64,000 nucleotides of DNA, from positions 1-64,000 of the forward strand of contig JAFSDL010000030.1 of assembly GCA_017436285.1 (NCBI GenBank), read 5' to 3'. The position numbers and the translations under genes were made by a program. The notes beneath the pieces are model-generated. The model had not been told where the DNA came from and searched no databases. It was given only the letters and a program-made list of their open reading frames with translations. Source of the DNA: Clostridia bacterium. Its GTDB lineage: Bacteria > Bacillota > Clostridia > Oscillospirales > Acutalibacteraceae. Shown here piece after piece: positions 1 through 7,865 of the stretch. Position 1 is the first letter of the stretch. Every line of letters begins with the position of its first letter.

Positions 1-58
1 CAAAGAAAAAAGCACCTGCATTTTTGCAAGTGCTTTGTGGTGACCCGGACGAGAATCG
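1..58. repeat. Direct repeat of tRNA-Glu 3' end (copy 1)
   Basis: These 58 bases are identical to 183-240, which contain the terminator hairpin, CCA end and T-arm edge of the tRNA-Glu gene. In this copy the tRNA sequence stops at a 20-bp palindrome at 57-76 (stem CGTCAAGGC, loop AA), so no complete tRNA remains. The palindrome has the same 9-bp stem and 2-nt loop architecture, with a GGC-AA-GCC core, as the REP palindromes elsewhere in the window. Confidence 0.85.
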
Positions 59-183
59 TCAAGGCAAGCCTTGACGATTTGCTACGCAAATATCCTATTT
101 TATGTCCCTTTCGGCTCCGCCGAGGCGAACCGCCGAAAGATGGACGATTGAGTTCGATTCTCTAATATTGCAATTAACAACAC

Positions 184-215
184 AAAGAAAAAAGCACCTG
201 CATTTTTGCAAGTGC
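184..215 (-). terminator. Rho-independent terminator of tRNA-Glu/Met unit
   Basis: On the minus strand a 9-bp stem (GCACTTGCA / TGCAGGTGC, loop AAAA) is followed by a T-rich tract, a few bases beyond the tRNA-Glu CCA end. The same hairpin is duplicated at about 2-33. Confidence 0.8.
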
Positions 216-219
216 TTTG

Positions 220-294
220 TGGTGACCCGGACGAGAATCGAACTCGTGTTACCGCCGTGAAAGGGCGGTGTCTTAACCGCTTGACCACCGGGCC
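220..294 (-). tRNA. tRNA-Glu (UUC)
   Basis: The minus strand folds as a 75-nt cloverleaf: acceptor GGCCCGG pairs with CCGGGTC, the anticodon loop is CTTTCAC (anticodon UUC), the T-arm carries GTTCGATTC, and CCA is encoded at 222-220. It follows tRNA-Met on the same strand, 62 bases downstream, and presumably shares its promoter at 495-523. Confidence 0.95.
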
Positions 295-356
295 ATATAT
301 GAGGGGCTAGAAAGCCCTTTTATGTAACACCTTTCGTAGGTAAGTGTGTTGGAAAC

Positions 357-433
357 TGGTAGCGGCAGTGGGATTCGAACCTACGACCAATCGGGTATGA
401 ACCGAGTACTCTAGCCAGCTGAGCTATACCGCC
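357..433 (-). tRNA. tRNA-Met (CAU), elongator type
   Basis: A 77-nt cloverleaf on the minus strand with acceptor GGCGGTA, anticodon loop TTCATAC (anticodon CAU), T-arm GGTTCGAATCC and encoded CCA. It has G at position 1 rather than the mismatched C1 of bacterial initiators, so elongator Met is favoured. A tRNA-Ile with lysidine-modified CAU cannot be excluded from the anticodon alone. Confidence 0.9.
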
Positions 434-494
434 ATATATATGAACAACATACATACCTACGCAGGCGATTTGCTCTCTTTCCGAAAGCCTGTTA

Positions 495-523
495 ATTATA
501 ATATGCAGACAAGCATTTGTCAA
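495..523 (-). promoter_or_regulatory. Consensus promoter for tRNA-Met/Glu
   Basis: On the minus strand TTGACA (523-518) and TATAAT (500-495) are separated by exactly 17 bases, about 60 bases upstream of tRNA-Met. Both hexamers match the sigma-A consensus perfectly. Confidence 0.85.
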
Positions 524-610
524 TACTTTTTTAAAAATTTTTTAAAATATTTTTACACCTGTTTTTTGATGCATTTTTATAAATTTTTGCAATTAATCAA
601 GAAAAAAGTC

Positions 611-639
611 TTGACAAGCGATATATTTATATGTATAAT
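611..639 (+). promoter_or_regulatory. Consensus promoter for tRNA-Gly/Arg
   Basis: TTGACA at 611-616 and TATAAT at 634-639 with a 17-base spacer, 13 bases before tRNA-Gly. It is divergent from the equally perfect promoter at 495-523. Confidence 0.9.
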
Positions 640-652
640 ACTTTTTGCATTT

Positions 653-728
653 GCGGATGTAGCTCATCTGGTAGAGCGCCACCTTGCCAAGGTGGAGGTA
701 GCGAGTTCGAGCCTCGTCATCCGCTCCA
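653..728 (+). tRNA. tRNA-Gly (GCC)
   Basis: A 76-nt cloverleaf with acceptor GCGGATG pairing with CATCCGC, anticodon loop TTGCCAA (anticodon GCC) in a CCACC/GGTGG stem, and encoded CCA. It lies 6 bases upstream of tRNA-Arg and is transcribed from the 611-639 promoter. Confidence 0.95.
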
Positions 729-734
729 TATTTT

Positions 735-811
735 GCGCCGGTAGCTCAGTTGGATAGAGTGACTGGCTACGAACCAGTAGGTCAGGGGTTCGAGTCCCTT
801 CCGGCGCGCCA
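735..811 (+). tRNA. tRNA-Arg (ACG)
   Basis: A 77-nt cloverleaf with acceptor GCGCCGG pairing with CCGGCGC, anticodon loop CTACGAA (anticodon ACG, read as ICG after deamination) and encoded CCA. It is second in the tRNA-Gly/Arg transcript. Confidence 0.95.
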
Positions 812-818
812 TAAGAAG

Positions 819-846
819 CAGTACAACATCAGTTGTGCTGTTTTTT
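819..846 (+). terminator. Terminator after tRNA-Arg
   Basis: A 9-bp stem (CAGTACAAC / GTTGTGCTG, one G-U pair, loop ATCA) is followed by six T residues. Confidence 0.9.
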
Positions 847-917
847 ATTTTGTTGCGAAAAGTAAATGGGACTCGAACCCCACTCGGCGAAGCCGAACAC
901 AATCGGGTCAGCGAGCG

Positions 918-950
918 CAAAAAAACTCGAGCATTTCTGCCCGAGTTTTA
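918..950. terminator. Bidirectional terminator
   Basis: A 9-bp stem (ACTCGAGCA / TGCCCGAGT, one G-U pair, loop TTTC) is flanked by seven A on the left and TTTT on the right, so it can serve the minus-strand phosphoesterase gene ending at 966 and backstop the plus-strand tRNA transcript. Confidence 0.85.
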
Positions 951-965
951 TAATTTTATTTAAGC

Positions 966-2681
966 TTATCCCATTACTTCAAAGCCCTTGAAAATGAATT
1001 TGATAATATACAAAAGGCTCTTAATAATTTCGTTCAATGTTGAAACGAAATTATCTTTTATATTTTCTGATGTGTCGTTGTTTCCATAGCCATCTAAAAC
1101 ACCATTGTTATCATCAACCTCATCGTCATTTGCAAAAGACATAAGTATGGGGGAGAGGAGTGCCAACAAGAAGTATTCACCGGGGGAAATAGGACCATAG
1201 CCAAGACCTAAAACATAGTTTTCAAGGAATACAAATTGATCTGTACCGTTTGAAGCAGCAATAAGCGCGGTTGCCGCTTGAGTAAGTGTAAGGCTATCAA
1301 CATAAGCAAGCTCAGTTTTAAGGATTATGGAAACTGTGCGAAGAAGAATTGTAACATCTCTGCCACTTAAGGGATAATCCTCGCAGCCTGCATAGTGAGC
1401 GGCAACGAGCTCTGTTGCAACATCCCAACCGTCCTTATATTCACTGTCGGGGATTTCAATACCGTAGGTTCTGCCCAATTCCTGAGCACTGCCTTCACCA
1501 TAAAGAGGCATATTGAGAACATCATTGAGAGCATCAACAGCATCTCTTACAAGGTCATAATAAATATCACCGGGCTTAATACCTAATTGTTCATCCTGGA
1601 AGCCTCTTTCAAGTCTCCATTCAACACCGTTTTTGAGGAACTGTTTAGCAAAAGCATTAAGACCCTTGTTCATTTCTGCCAGCTGCTCATCAGTGTAATC
1701 AGGTATCATTTCCTTGAGGGCATCGGTATCAATTTTATCAATTGTTTTTGCTTCGTATGTAATTGTTTCCTCACGCATTTCAATGTATCTGTATTGAAGA
1801 GGATACATTGTAAGAGAGGTTGTTGCAAAGTCAGAAATTACATTACCCTTTGCTGTGGTGTAAGAGGTTGCATCACTGCAATGCTCGTGACCTGAGAAAA
1901 CAAGCTTGATGCCTGCATCTGCCCATTTTTCAGCAGTTTGTTTGTGATTTCTGATAATAAAATCGTGGCTTAAAACTCTCTGCATAGGCATATGGTCAAG
2001 AAGATTGTGGTGCATCATAAGTATGGGGTATCTGCCTTCTTCATAGGCGAGCTCTGCCTGGTCGATAACCCACTGTACCTTATGGTCGTTCATACCATCC
2101 TCTGTGGATTTTGAGGGGTCGTTACTGTCAAGTGCAATAAGGCGATATTTTTCACCTAAATCAGCAGTGTATGAAGCATAGGGCAAATCTCTTGTAAGTG
2201 CTTTATCATAGCCGAAATCTGCATAAATTTCCATAAATCTTGCAAGGTCGGTGTCATCCTCCTCGGAAGGATTGCAAACATCGTGGTTACCGGGAATAAC
2301 ATAAACAGATTTACCTGTTTCTGCTTCAAATGCTTCCAATTTTTCTGCAACTGCCACATGCTCTGTGTAGTCACCCTTGCCATTGTCAGCAAGGTCCCCG
2401 GCAATGAGAACAAATTGAATATTATCATCCTCGGCACATTGATTTAAAAATTCATCAATGATTAATCCGCTTTCGTTTTCCATAGCAGCACGCCTGTTAG
2501 CGTAACCGTAAATCGGGTCCTCTGAGAACCATTCAAGCTCATCATCAGGGAAATTGAAGTGCAAGTCAGAGGCTACCGCATAGGAAAGGTCGGGCGCATC
2601 CTCTTCAGCCGCACTAACACTTACTGCACAAAATGAAGAAATAAGCGAAAGCGTTAAAAGAATTGCTATAAATCTTTTCAT
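966..2681 (-). CDS. Secreted calcineurin-like metallophosphoesterase
   Basis: This encodes about 571 residues. A cleavable signal peptide (MKRFIAILLTLSL, ending near VSVSAAEE) is followed by the di-metal phosphoesterase motifs in order: D-x-H (SDLHF), GD (AGDLADNG), GNHD (PGNHDV) and GHEH (FSGHEHCSD). The catalytic domain fills the first 310 residues; the rest is a helical C-terminal region that I do not recognise. I chose ATG at 2681 because AGGTG lies 6 bases upstream; an in-frame GTG at 2690 overlaps that Shine-Dalgarno sequence. Function is probably hydrolysis of phosphomonoesters or diesters outside the membrane; the substrate cannot be told. It is a single gene with the terminator at 918-950. 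Confidence 0.85.
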   Translation of the reverse strand: MKRFIAILLTLSLISSFCAVSVSAAEEDAPDLSYAVASDLHFNFPDDELEWFSEDPIYGYANRRAAMENESGLIIDEFLNQCAEDDNIQFVLIAGDLADNGKGDYTEHVAVAEKLEAFEAETGKSVYVIPGNHDVCNPSEEDDTDLARFMEIYADFGYDKALTRDLPYASYTADLGEKYRLIALDSNDPSKSTEDGMNDHKVQWVIDQAELAYEEGRYPILMMHHNLLDHMPMQRVLSHDFIIRNHKQTAEKWADAGIKLVFSGHEHCSDATSYTTAKGNVISDFATTSLTMYPLQYRYIEMREETITYEAKTIDKIDTDALKEMIPDYTDEQLAEMNKGLNAFAKQFLKNGVEWRLERGFQDEQLGIKPGDIYYDLVRDAVDALNDVLNMPLYGEGSAQELGRTYGIEIPDSEYKDGWDVATELVAAHYAGCEDYPLSGRDVTILLRTVSIILKTELAYVDSLTLTQAATALIAASNGTDQFVFLENYVLGLGYGPISPGEYFLLALLSPILMSFANDDEVDDNNGVLDGYGNNDTSENIKDNFVSTLNEIIKSLLYIIKFIFKGFEVMG

Positions 2682-2855
2682 AATTTTCACCTACAGTTTA
2701 TATAATACTTATATTCAATAAAATATTAACACTATATGAATAGGATGTCAAATGGATTTTTATATAAAAACAGTAGAGTTTTTATGTATCTTGGTAAATA
2801 TTGTCAACAAAAGTGCTGTTTGCGAATATAATATATTCACTTTTCACAAAAGTTA

Positions 2856-2884
2856 TTGACACTGAACTGACAATATGGTATTAT
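2856..2884 (+). promoter_or_regulatory. Promoter of hpf
   Basis: TTGACA at 2856-2861, a 17-base spacer and TATTAT at 2879-2884. The implied start near 2891 gives a leader of about 75 bases. Confidence 0.75.
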
Positions 2885-2894
2885 TCAATTGAAA

Positions 2895-2940
2895 GGAGAA
2901 CAGTTTGAATCTGAAGGGTTTAAGCGGTTCTCCGTTTTTT
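2895..2940 (+). promoter_or_regulatory. Terminator-like hairpin in hpf leader
   Basis: GGAGAAC (2895-2901) pairs with GTTCTCC (2927-2933), followed by GTTTTTT, all between the promoter and the hpf start. The loop of 25 bases is long, so this is either an attenuator-like switch or a weak structure. The complementarity and T tract are seen; the regulatory role is inference. Confidence 0.4.
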
Positions 2941-2965
2941 ATTCATCACAGGAAAGGGTGTTATT

Positions 2966-3487
2966 ATGAACATTACTATCGTTGGACGCAAATGTAACCC
3001 TCGCGAAGATTTTCGCACACGTGCAGAAAAACGCCTCTCAAAAGTGGAAAAGCTTTTCGGGGAGGAGGCAAATGCCAAGGTAACTGCAACAGTTGAGAAA
3101 AGCTGCCAGATTGTTGAAATTACCGTTACAAAGGGCGGTATGATTTACAGAGCGGAAGAGCGAGCAGATAATATGGTTGATGCCCTTGACGAGTGCGTTG
3201 ATTCTCTTATCAGGCAAATTAGAAAAAACAAAACCCGTCTTGATAAAAAGCTCCATTCTGCAGTGCTTGATGATTTTATGATTGATGTGGAAGAGGAAAC
3301 CGATTTTGATGTTATAAGAGAGAAGAGTGTTGCCCTTAAGCCCGAAAGCGTTGAAGAGGCGATTCTTCAGATGAATCTTTTGGGACATCAGTTCTATATG
3401 TTCCTTAATGCTGAAACAGACCAAATCAATGTTGTATATAAGAGAAATGCCAACGGATATGGTTTAATTTCTCCTGAAGAAAAATAA
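2966..3487 (+). CDS. hpf: Ribosome hibernation promoting factor, long form
   Basis: A 173-residue protein with the two domains of long HPF/YfiA. The N-terminal ribosome-binding domain (about 1-105) starts MNITIVGRKCNPREDF and includes the basic stretch IRQIRKNKTRLDKKL. The C-terminal dimerisation domain (about 115-173) includes EEAILQMNLLGHQFYMFLNA. Long HPF dimers join two 70S ribosomes into inactive 100S particles in stationary phase. The ATG at 2966 has GGAAAGGG 7-8 bases upstream. It stands alone, with its own promoter, leader hairpin and terminator. Length and domains are normal for Firmicutes. Confidence 0.95.
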   Translation: MNITIVGRKCNPREDFRTRAEKRLSKVEKLFGEEANAKVTATVEKSCQIVEITVTKGGMIYRAEERADNMVDALDECVDSLIRQIRKNKTRLDKKLHSAVLDDFMIDVEEETDFDVIREKSVALKPESVEEAILQMNLLGHQFYMFLNAETDQINVVYKRNANGYGLISPEEK

Positions 3488-3505
3488 ACATTAGTGAATA
3501 GCAAG

Positions 3506-3541
3506 CACCTCACTGGTTTTATCAGTGGGGTGTTAAATTTG
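3506..3541 (+). terminator. Terminator after hpf
   Basis: A 10-bp stem (CACCTCACTG / CAGTGGGGTG) with a 7-base loop, followed by a weak T tract (TTAAATTT). Confidence 0.6.
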
Positions 3542-3586
3542 AACAAATTTTTTGTGTTTTTTTTATCAATTTCGTCTTTCTGTTCA

Positions 3587-3614
3587 TTGTAATTAAAATA
3601 AAAATATTATAATA
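3587..3614 (+). promoter_or_regulatory. Candidate promoter of serC-serA
   Basis: TTGTAA at 3587-3592, a 16-base spacer and TATAAT at 3609-3614, in an AT-rich stretch about 70 bases before serC. Confidence 0.5.
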
Positions 3615-3685
3615 TATAAGAGTGGTAAAGTAATTTGCCATATTAAGCTTGTCAAATTTAATCTTTATATAAAGGAGTCTTTACA

Positions 3686-4768
3686 ATGAGCAGAGTTTAT
3701 AACTTTTCTGCGGGTCCCTCAATGCTTCCTGAGGAAGTATTAAAAAAAGCAGCGGCTGAGATGCTTGATTATGAAGGTAGCGGTCAGTCTGTTGCAGAAA
3801 TGTCCCACCGTTCAAAAGAATTTGAAGCAATTATCAAGGATGCGGAAGCTCTTCTTCGTGAGCTTATGAACATCCCCGATAACTACAAGGTTCTTTTCCT
3901 TCAGGGTGGTGCTTCAACACAGTTTGCTGCAATTCCCATGAACTTTATGAATGGTTCAGGCAAGGCAGATTTCATCATCACAGGTCAGTGGGCAAAGAAG
4001 GCATTTTCAGAAGCACAGAAATATGGTGACTGTAAAGCAGTTGCATCTTCTGCAGATAAAACCTTCTCTTACATTCCCAAAACCACAAAGGAAGATTTCC
4101 GTCAGGATGCAGACTATGCTTATGTTTGCCTTAACAACACAATTTACGGAACAATCTTCAAAGAAATTCCCGATACAGGCGATGTAACACTTATTGCCGA
4201 TATTTCAAGCTGCTTCCTTTCAGAGCCTCTTGATGTTACAAAATTCGGTATGGTTTACGGTGGCGCACAGAAAAATGTTGCTCCCTCAGGTCTCACAATT
4301 GCAATTATCCGTGAGGACTTACTCGGCAACGCTCGTGATTACTGCCCCACAATGCTTGATTACAAGGTTCACGCAGATAACGCTTCTCTTTACAATACAC
4401 CCCCTTGCTACACAATTTACATCTGCAAGCTTGTTCTTGAATGGATTAAATCTCTCGGTGGTCTTGAAGCTATGGCAGAAAGGAACCGCAAGAAAGCAGC
4501 AATTCTTTACAATTTCCTTGATAACAGCAAAATGTTCAAGGGTACAGTTGTTCCTGAAGACCGTTCACTTATGAATGTTCCCTTTGTTACAGACAGCGAG
4601 GAGCTTAACGCAAAATTCATCAAGGAAGCAAAGGAAGCAGGCTTTGTTAACCTTAAGGGTCACAGAACTGTTGGCGGTATGAGAGCTTCCATTTACAACG
4701 CAATGCCTATCGAAGGCGTTGAAAAGCTTGTTGAATTTATGACAAAATTCGAAAAAGAAAATTCCTGA
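3686..4768 (+). CDS. serC: Phosphoserine aminotransferase
   Basis: A 360-residue PLP enzyme of aminotransferase class V that converts 3-phosphohydroxypyruvate and glutamate to phosphoserine. The N-terminus (YNFSAGPSMLPEEVL), the EMSHRSKEF motif, the glycine-rich LFLQGGAST motif, and the PLP lysine in GGAQKNVAPSG are all present; the C-terminus has GHRTVGGMRASIYNAMP, as is standard for SerC. The ATG at 3686 has AAAGGAG upstream. Only 13 bases separate it from serA, so the two form an operon for serine biosynthesis. No serB-type phosphatase is adjacent. Confidence 0.97.
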   Translation: MSRVYNFSAGPSMLPEEVLKKAAAEMLDYEGSGQSVAEMSHRSKEFEAIIKDAEALLRELMNIPDNYKVLFLQGGASTQFAAIPMNFMNGSGKADFIITGQWAKKAFSEAQKYGDCKAVASSADKTFSYIPKTTKEDFRQDADYAYVCLNNTIYGTIFKEIPDTGDVTLIADISSCFLSEPLDVTKFGMVYGGAQKNVAPSGLTIAIIREDLLGNARDYCPTMLDYKVHADNASLYNTPPCYTIYICKLVLEWIKSLGGLEAMAERNRKKAAILYNFLDNSKMFKGTVVPEDRSLMNVPFVTDSEELNAKFIKEAKEAGFVNLKGHRTVGGMRASIYNAMPIEGVEKLVEFMTKFEKENS

Positions 4769-4781
4769 AAGGTTGATTAGA

Positions 4782-5936
4782 ATGTACGATATTCTTACAT
4801 TAAATAAAATTTCTCAGATTGGTCTTAAAGAGCTTGATGATAAATATGTGATTTCCGATAGCTGCGAAAATCCTGATGGTATTATTGTTCGTTCTGCTGC
4901 TATGCACGATTTTGCTTTCAGCGATAAAACTGTTGCAGTTGCTCGTGCAGGTGCAGGTGTTAATAATATTCCCGTTGAGGATTGCACAAAAAAGGGTATT
5001 GTTGTTTTCAACACTCCCGGTGCAAATGCAAACGCTGTTAAGGAGCTTGTTGTTGCAGGTCTTATGCTCACTTCCCGTAGAGTTGCAGCCGCTTATGATT
5101 GGTGCAAAACTCTTAAAGGCGAGGGCGAGAATGTTGGCAAGCTTGTTGAAAAAGGTAAATCACAGTTTGCAGGTCCCGAAATTCTTGGTAAAACTCTTGG
5201 TGTTGTTGGCCTTGGTGCTATCGGCAGACTTGTTGCAGTTGCAGCAAGCAACCTTGGTATGAAGATTGTAGGCTATGACCCCTATTTCAACGAAGCATTC
5301 AAGAGCGAGCTTCCCGCAGATACAGAATATGTTGATTCTCTTGATGCAATCTACGAAAAAGCAGATTACATAACTCTTCACCTTCCCTGCACAAAGGATA
5401 CAAAGGGTATGATTAATGCGGATACCTTTGCAAAAATGAAGGATGGCGTGAGAATCCTCAACTTTGCCCGTGGCGAGCTTGTTGTTGGCTCTGATATGGC
5501 AGAGGCAGTTAAGGCAGGCAAGGTTGCTGCTTATGTAACAGATTTCCCCTCAGATGAGGTTATAGGTGTTGAAAATGTTACTGCTCTTCCTCATTTAGGT
5601 GCTTCAACTCCCGAAAGTGAAGAAAACTGCGCATATATGGCAGCAGTTGAAATCAGAGAGTATCTTGAAAAGGGTAACATCAAAAATTCTGTTAACTTCC
5701 CCAATGTTGAGCTTTCTGCAGAGGGCGAAAGAGTTGGTGTTATTCACCATAACGCTCTTAATGTTATGAACGATGTTCTCGGTGCATTTATGAGCAACGG
5801 AGTTGAAACAAAAGAGTTCGGCTCAAAGGCAAAGGGCGATTTCGCTTACACACTTGTTGTTGCAGATAAAATCCCTGATGCAGTTGTTAAAGCCCTTGAA
5901 GCTAATGAAGATGTAATTAAGGTAAGAAAAATATAA
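4782..5936 (+). CDS. serA: D-3-phosphoglycerate dehydrogenase
   Basis: A 384-residue NAD-dependent D-2-hydroxyacid dehydrogenase that makes 3-phosphohydroxypyruvate for SerC. The Rossmann motif is GVVGLGAIGRLVA, and the catalytic Arg (NFARGELV) and His (LPHLGASTPESEE) are visible. The C-terminus after about residue 310 is a short ACT-like domain (RVGVIHHNALNVMNDVLGAF). I chose ATG at 4782, with GAAAGG 9 bases upstream, over the in-frame TTG at 4773 that abuts the Shine-Dalgarno. The length matches the short SerA type. It ends just before a strong bidirectional terminator. Confidence 0.96.
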   Translation: MYDILTLNKISQIGLKELDDKYVISDSCENPDGIIVRSAAMHDFAFSDKTVAVARAGAGVNNIPVEDCTKKGIVVFNTPGANANAVKELVVAGLMLTSRRVAAAYDWCKTLKGEGENVGKLVEKGKSQFAGPEILGKTLGVVGLGAIGRLVAVAASNLGMKIVGYDPYFNEAFKSELPADTEYVDSLDAIYEKADYITLHLPCTKDTKGMINADTFAKMKDGVRILNFARGELVVGSDMAEAVKAGKVAAYVTDFPSDEVIGVENVTALPHLGASTPESEENCAYMAAVEIREYLEKGNIKNSVNFPNVELSAEGERVGVIHHNALNVMNDVLGAFMSNGVETKEFGSKAKGDFAYTLVVADKIPDAVVKALEANEDVIKVRKI

Positions 5937-5940
5937 TGAA

Positions 5941-5970
5941 AAAATGCAGTCCTTCGGGACTGCATTTTTT
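5941..5970. terminator. Bidirectional terminator after serA
   Basis: A perfect stem (AAAATGCAGTCC / GGACTGCATTTT) with a TTCG tetraloop, followed by T residues. It also faces the minus-strand aldo/keto reductase pseudogene. Confidence 0.95.
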
Positions 5971-5982
5971 AGTGGTAAATTG

Positions 5983-6061
5983 AAAGTTGAAAGTGGCAAG
6001 TTTCGTGGCGAAGCCGATTATAATTCCGCATTCCGAACTCCGCATTCCGCATTCCGCATTT
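5983..6061. repeat. Iterated short words (low-complexity spacer)
   Basis: A stretch of imperfect reiterated words: AAAGTTGAAAGTGGCAAG, then CCGCATTCCGAACT and four CCGCATT units. The AGTGGCAAGTTT word recurs after the deacetylase gene near 12738. No coding or structured feature was seen in it. Confidence 0.6.
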
Positions 6062-6063
6062 TC

Positions 6064-6990
6064 TTACGGAATAACATTTCCTGCACTTGAGAAGATTTCG
6101 TACCATTCCTGCTTTGTAATGGTGATATCTGTTGCTGCGGCACATTCCAGAAGTCTTTGGGGATTCATTGTGCCTGTAAGTGGCTGCATTTTTGCAGGGT
6201 GGCGAAGAATCCACGCAATAACAATAGTGTTTTTTGAAACACCGTATTTATCGGCTAATTCCTGCAATTTAGCATTGATTTAAGGAAAATCGGGGTTATC
6301 AACATAAACACCCTCAAAAAAGCCATATTGGAAGGGGGACCACGCCTGAATTGTTATATCTTCGTAACGGCAGTATTCAAGCACACCACCATCGCGGTCA
6401 ATGGCATTGTCCTCGCGCATATTAACATAAAGCCCTTGTTTTACAATGTGGCAGTCTGTAATGCTGAATTGAAGCTGATTAGCACAAATGGGCTCATCAC
6501 CTAAATATTTCTGTAAAAGGCGCATCTGCATAGGATTCTGGTTAGAAACACCAAAATGCTTAACCTTTCCGCTATCTTTAAGAAGAGCAAATGCTTCTGC
6601 AACCTCTTCAGGCTCATAAAGTGTGTCGGGTCTGTGTAAAAGAAGAAAATCAAGGTAATCTGTGTTTAATCTTTTGAGGATACCCTCGGTAGATTTGATT
6701 ATGTGCTCCTTTGAAAAATCAAACATAACCTTACCGGGACAGATACCGCATTTTGACTGAAGAATGATTTTTTCACGAACATCGTCATTCATACCGATTG
6801 CCTTTGAGAAAATCTCTTCACTTTTTCCGCCACCATATAAGTCTGCATGGTCAAAGAAATTAAGACCTGCGCCCATAGCGGTATCAAGAAAAGCTCTTGC
6901 TTCCTCAACGGATTTGTCCGCCATTCTCATACAGCCAACTGCAATTACGGGAACGTCTACGTTGCTTTTTCCGAGTTTGATGGTTTTCAT
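6064..6990 (-). pseudogene. Aldo/keto reductase, interrupted by an in-frame stop
   Basis: The reading frame matches a full-length (~308 codon) aldo/keto reductase of the YdhF/AKR type. It has the catalytic Asp and Tyr (FFDHADLYGGG), Lys (LQSKCG) and His (LLLHRPD), NADPH-site residues (HFGVSNQNP), and C-terminal AWILRHPAKMQPLTGT. A TAA at 6282-6280 splits it after VDNPDFP; the same frame continues with INAKLQELADKYGV to 6064. A single G-to-T change in a GAA codon would explain it. ATG at 6990 has AAGGAG 9 bases upstream. A truncated MITE-like element lies just upstream at 7029-7090. It could be a pseudogene, a sequencing error or rare read-through. Confidence 0.8.
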
Positions 6991-7028
6991 AGTAAATTGC
7001 TCCTTTTTTACAAAGTAAGGGGGAACGG

Positions 7029-7090
7029 GGCAACCCACCACCGCTGACGCGGTCCCCCTCCCTATTTCATCAAAGATGAAACAGGGATGA
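7029..7090 (-). repeat. Truncated MITE-like element end (copy 3)
   Basis: On the minus strand this reads ATCATCCCTGT, a hairpin stem TTTCATC/GATGAAA, AGGGAGGGGGACCGCG and GGTGGTGGGT, matching the left end of the full elements at 13590-13976 and 38751-39160. Only one end is present. It lies between the aldo/keto reductase pseudogene and ylmH. Confidence 0.7.
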
Positions 7091-7105
7091 TATATTTGCA
7101 CTATT

Positions 7106-7861
7106 TTAGTATATTTGACAAAGAACTCTCGTTCTGCCTTTTCTTGTGTCGCCCAAAATCTCAACATAGCGGAATCTACCGTAGCCTCTTACGGACACGG
7201 TATCACCTGATTCGATGCTTTTTGATGGGCTTGTTATGAGCCTTCCGTTTATAAATACCTTTTCGCTGTCAACAAGAGCAGAGCTTTTGCTTCTTGAGAT
7301 GTTATAAATTGCGCTTATGCCAACATCAAGGCGCATTGAGGAAACAATTGCAACCGCTTCTTCTGGTTGTGGCAAAGCATTTTCGGGTATGCTATCACAA
7401 ATTTCACAGCTTACGCTTGTGTGCTTAACCTTGAAAAGATTATCAATTATAAATTGTGAAATGCTTTCAAGGCAAAAAACATAACCAACATTTTCGGTGA
7501 TAATAATATCGCCGAGTGTTTCTCTTTTTATGCCAAGACCAATTAAAGAGCCTAAAAAATCTCTGTGAGTAAGGTCATCGGAAAATTTTTTTGAAAGTGG
7601 TTTAATACAAATGATTTTTATTGGTGGGTTTGGCTCGTAGCCCAACTCATTTTCGTTACCAAAGCAAGCAATTTTCCTTTCTGCTTCAGGAAATCCGCCA
7701 ACAAGGGTAACATCTCTTTTTATTTCGTCATAAAGAATTGTCTGCTCATACAGATTTAAAAAATCGCTGTAAAAATAAACCCCTCGGTTTTGTGAACGCG
7801 TTGACAGCTCATTGAATCTTTTTTTGATAATGCTTATATCTTCTGTCAATTTGTTCACCAC
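7106..7861 (-). CDS. ylmH: YlmH-family S4 RNA-binding protein
   Basis: A 251-residue protein with the YlmH signature HRDFLGSLIGLGIKRETLGDI and a C-terminal S4 RNA-binding domain at about 175-245 (SRSKSSALVDSEKVFINGRL). In Firmicutes YlmH binds stalled large ribosomal subunits and can act in ribosome-associated quality control, and its gene often lies near division genes; here it is in a different context. Start is GTG at 7861 or GTG at 7858; there is no strong Shine-Dalgarno, and it begins 4 bases after the HAD gene stop, so translation may be coupled. It ends the minus-strand run that begins at 10791. Confidence 0.9.
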   Translation of the reverse strand: MVNKLTEDISIIKKRFNELSTRSQNRGVYFYSDFLNLYEQTILYDEIKRDVTLVGGFPEAERKIACFGNENELGYEPNPPIKIICIKPLSKKFSDDLTHRDFLGSLIGLGIKRETLGDIIITENVGYVFCLESISQFIIDNLFKVKHTSVSCEICDSIPENALPQPEEAVAIVSSMRLDVGISAIYNISRSKSSALVDSEKVFINGRLITSPSKSIESGDTVSVRGYGRFRYVEILGDTRKGRTRVLCQIY

Positions 7862-7865
7862 TTTC

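Noticed and set aside
868..905. tRNA fragment near GGGACTCGAACCCC
   Set aside because: A T-arm-like word and adjoining CGGCGAAGCCG hairpin are present but no cloverleaf; possibly a remnant, too little to annotate.
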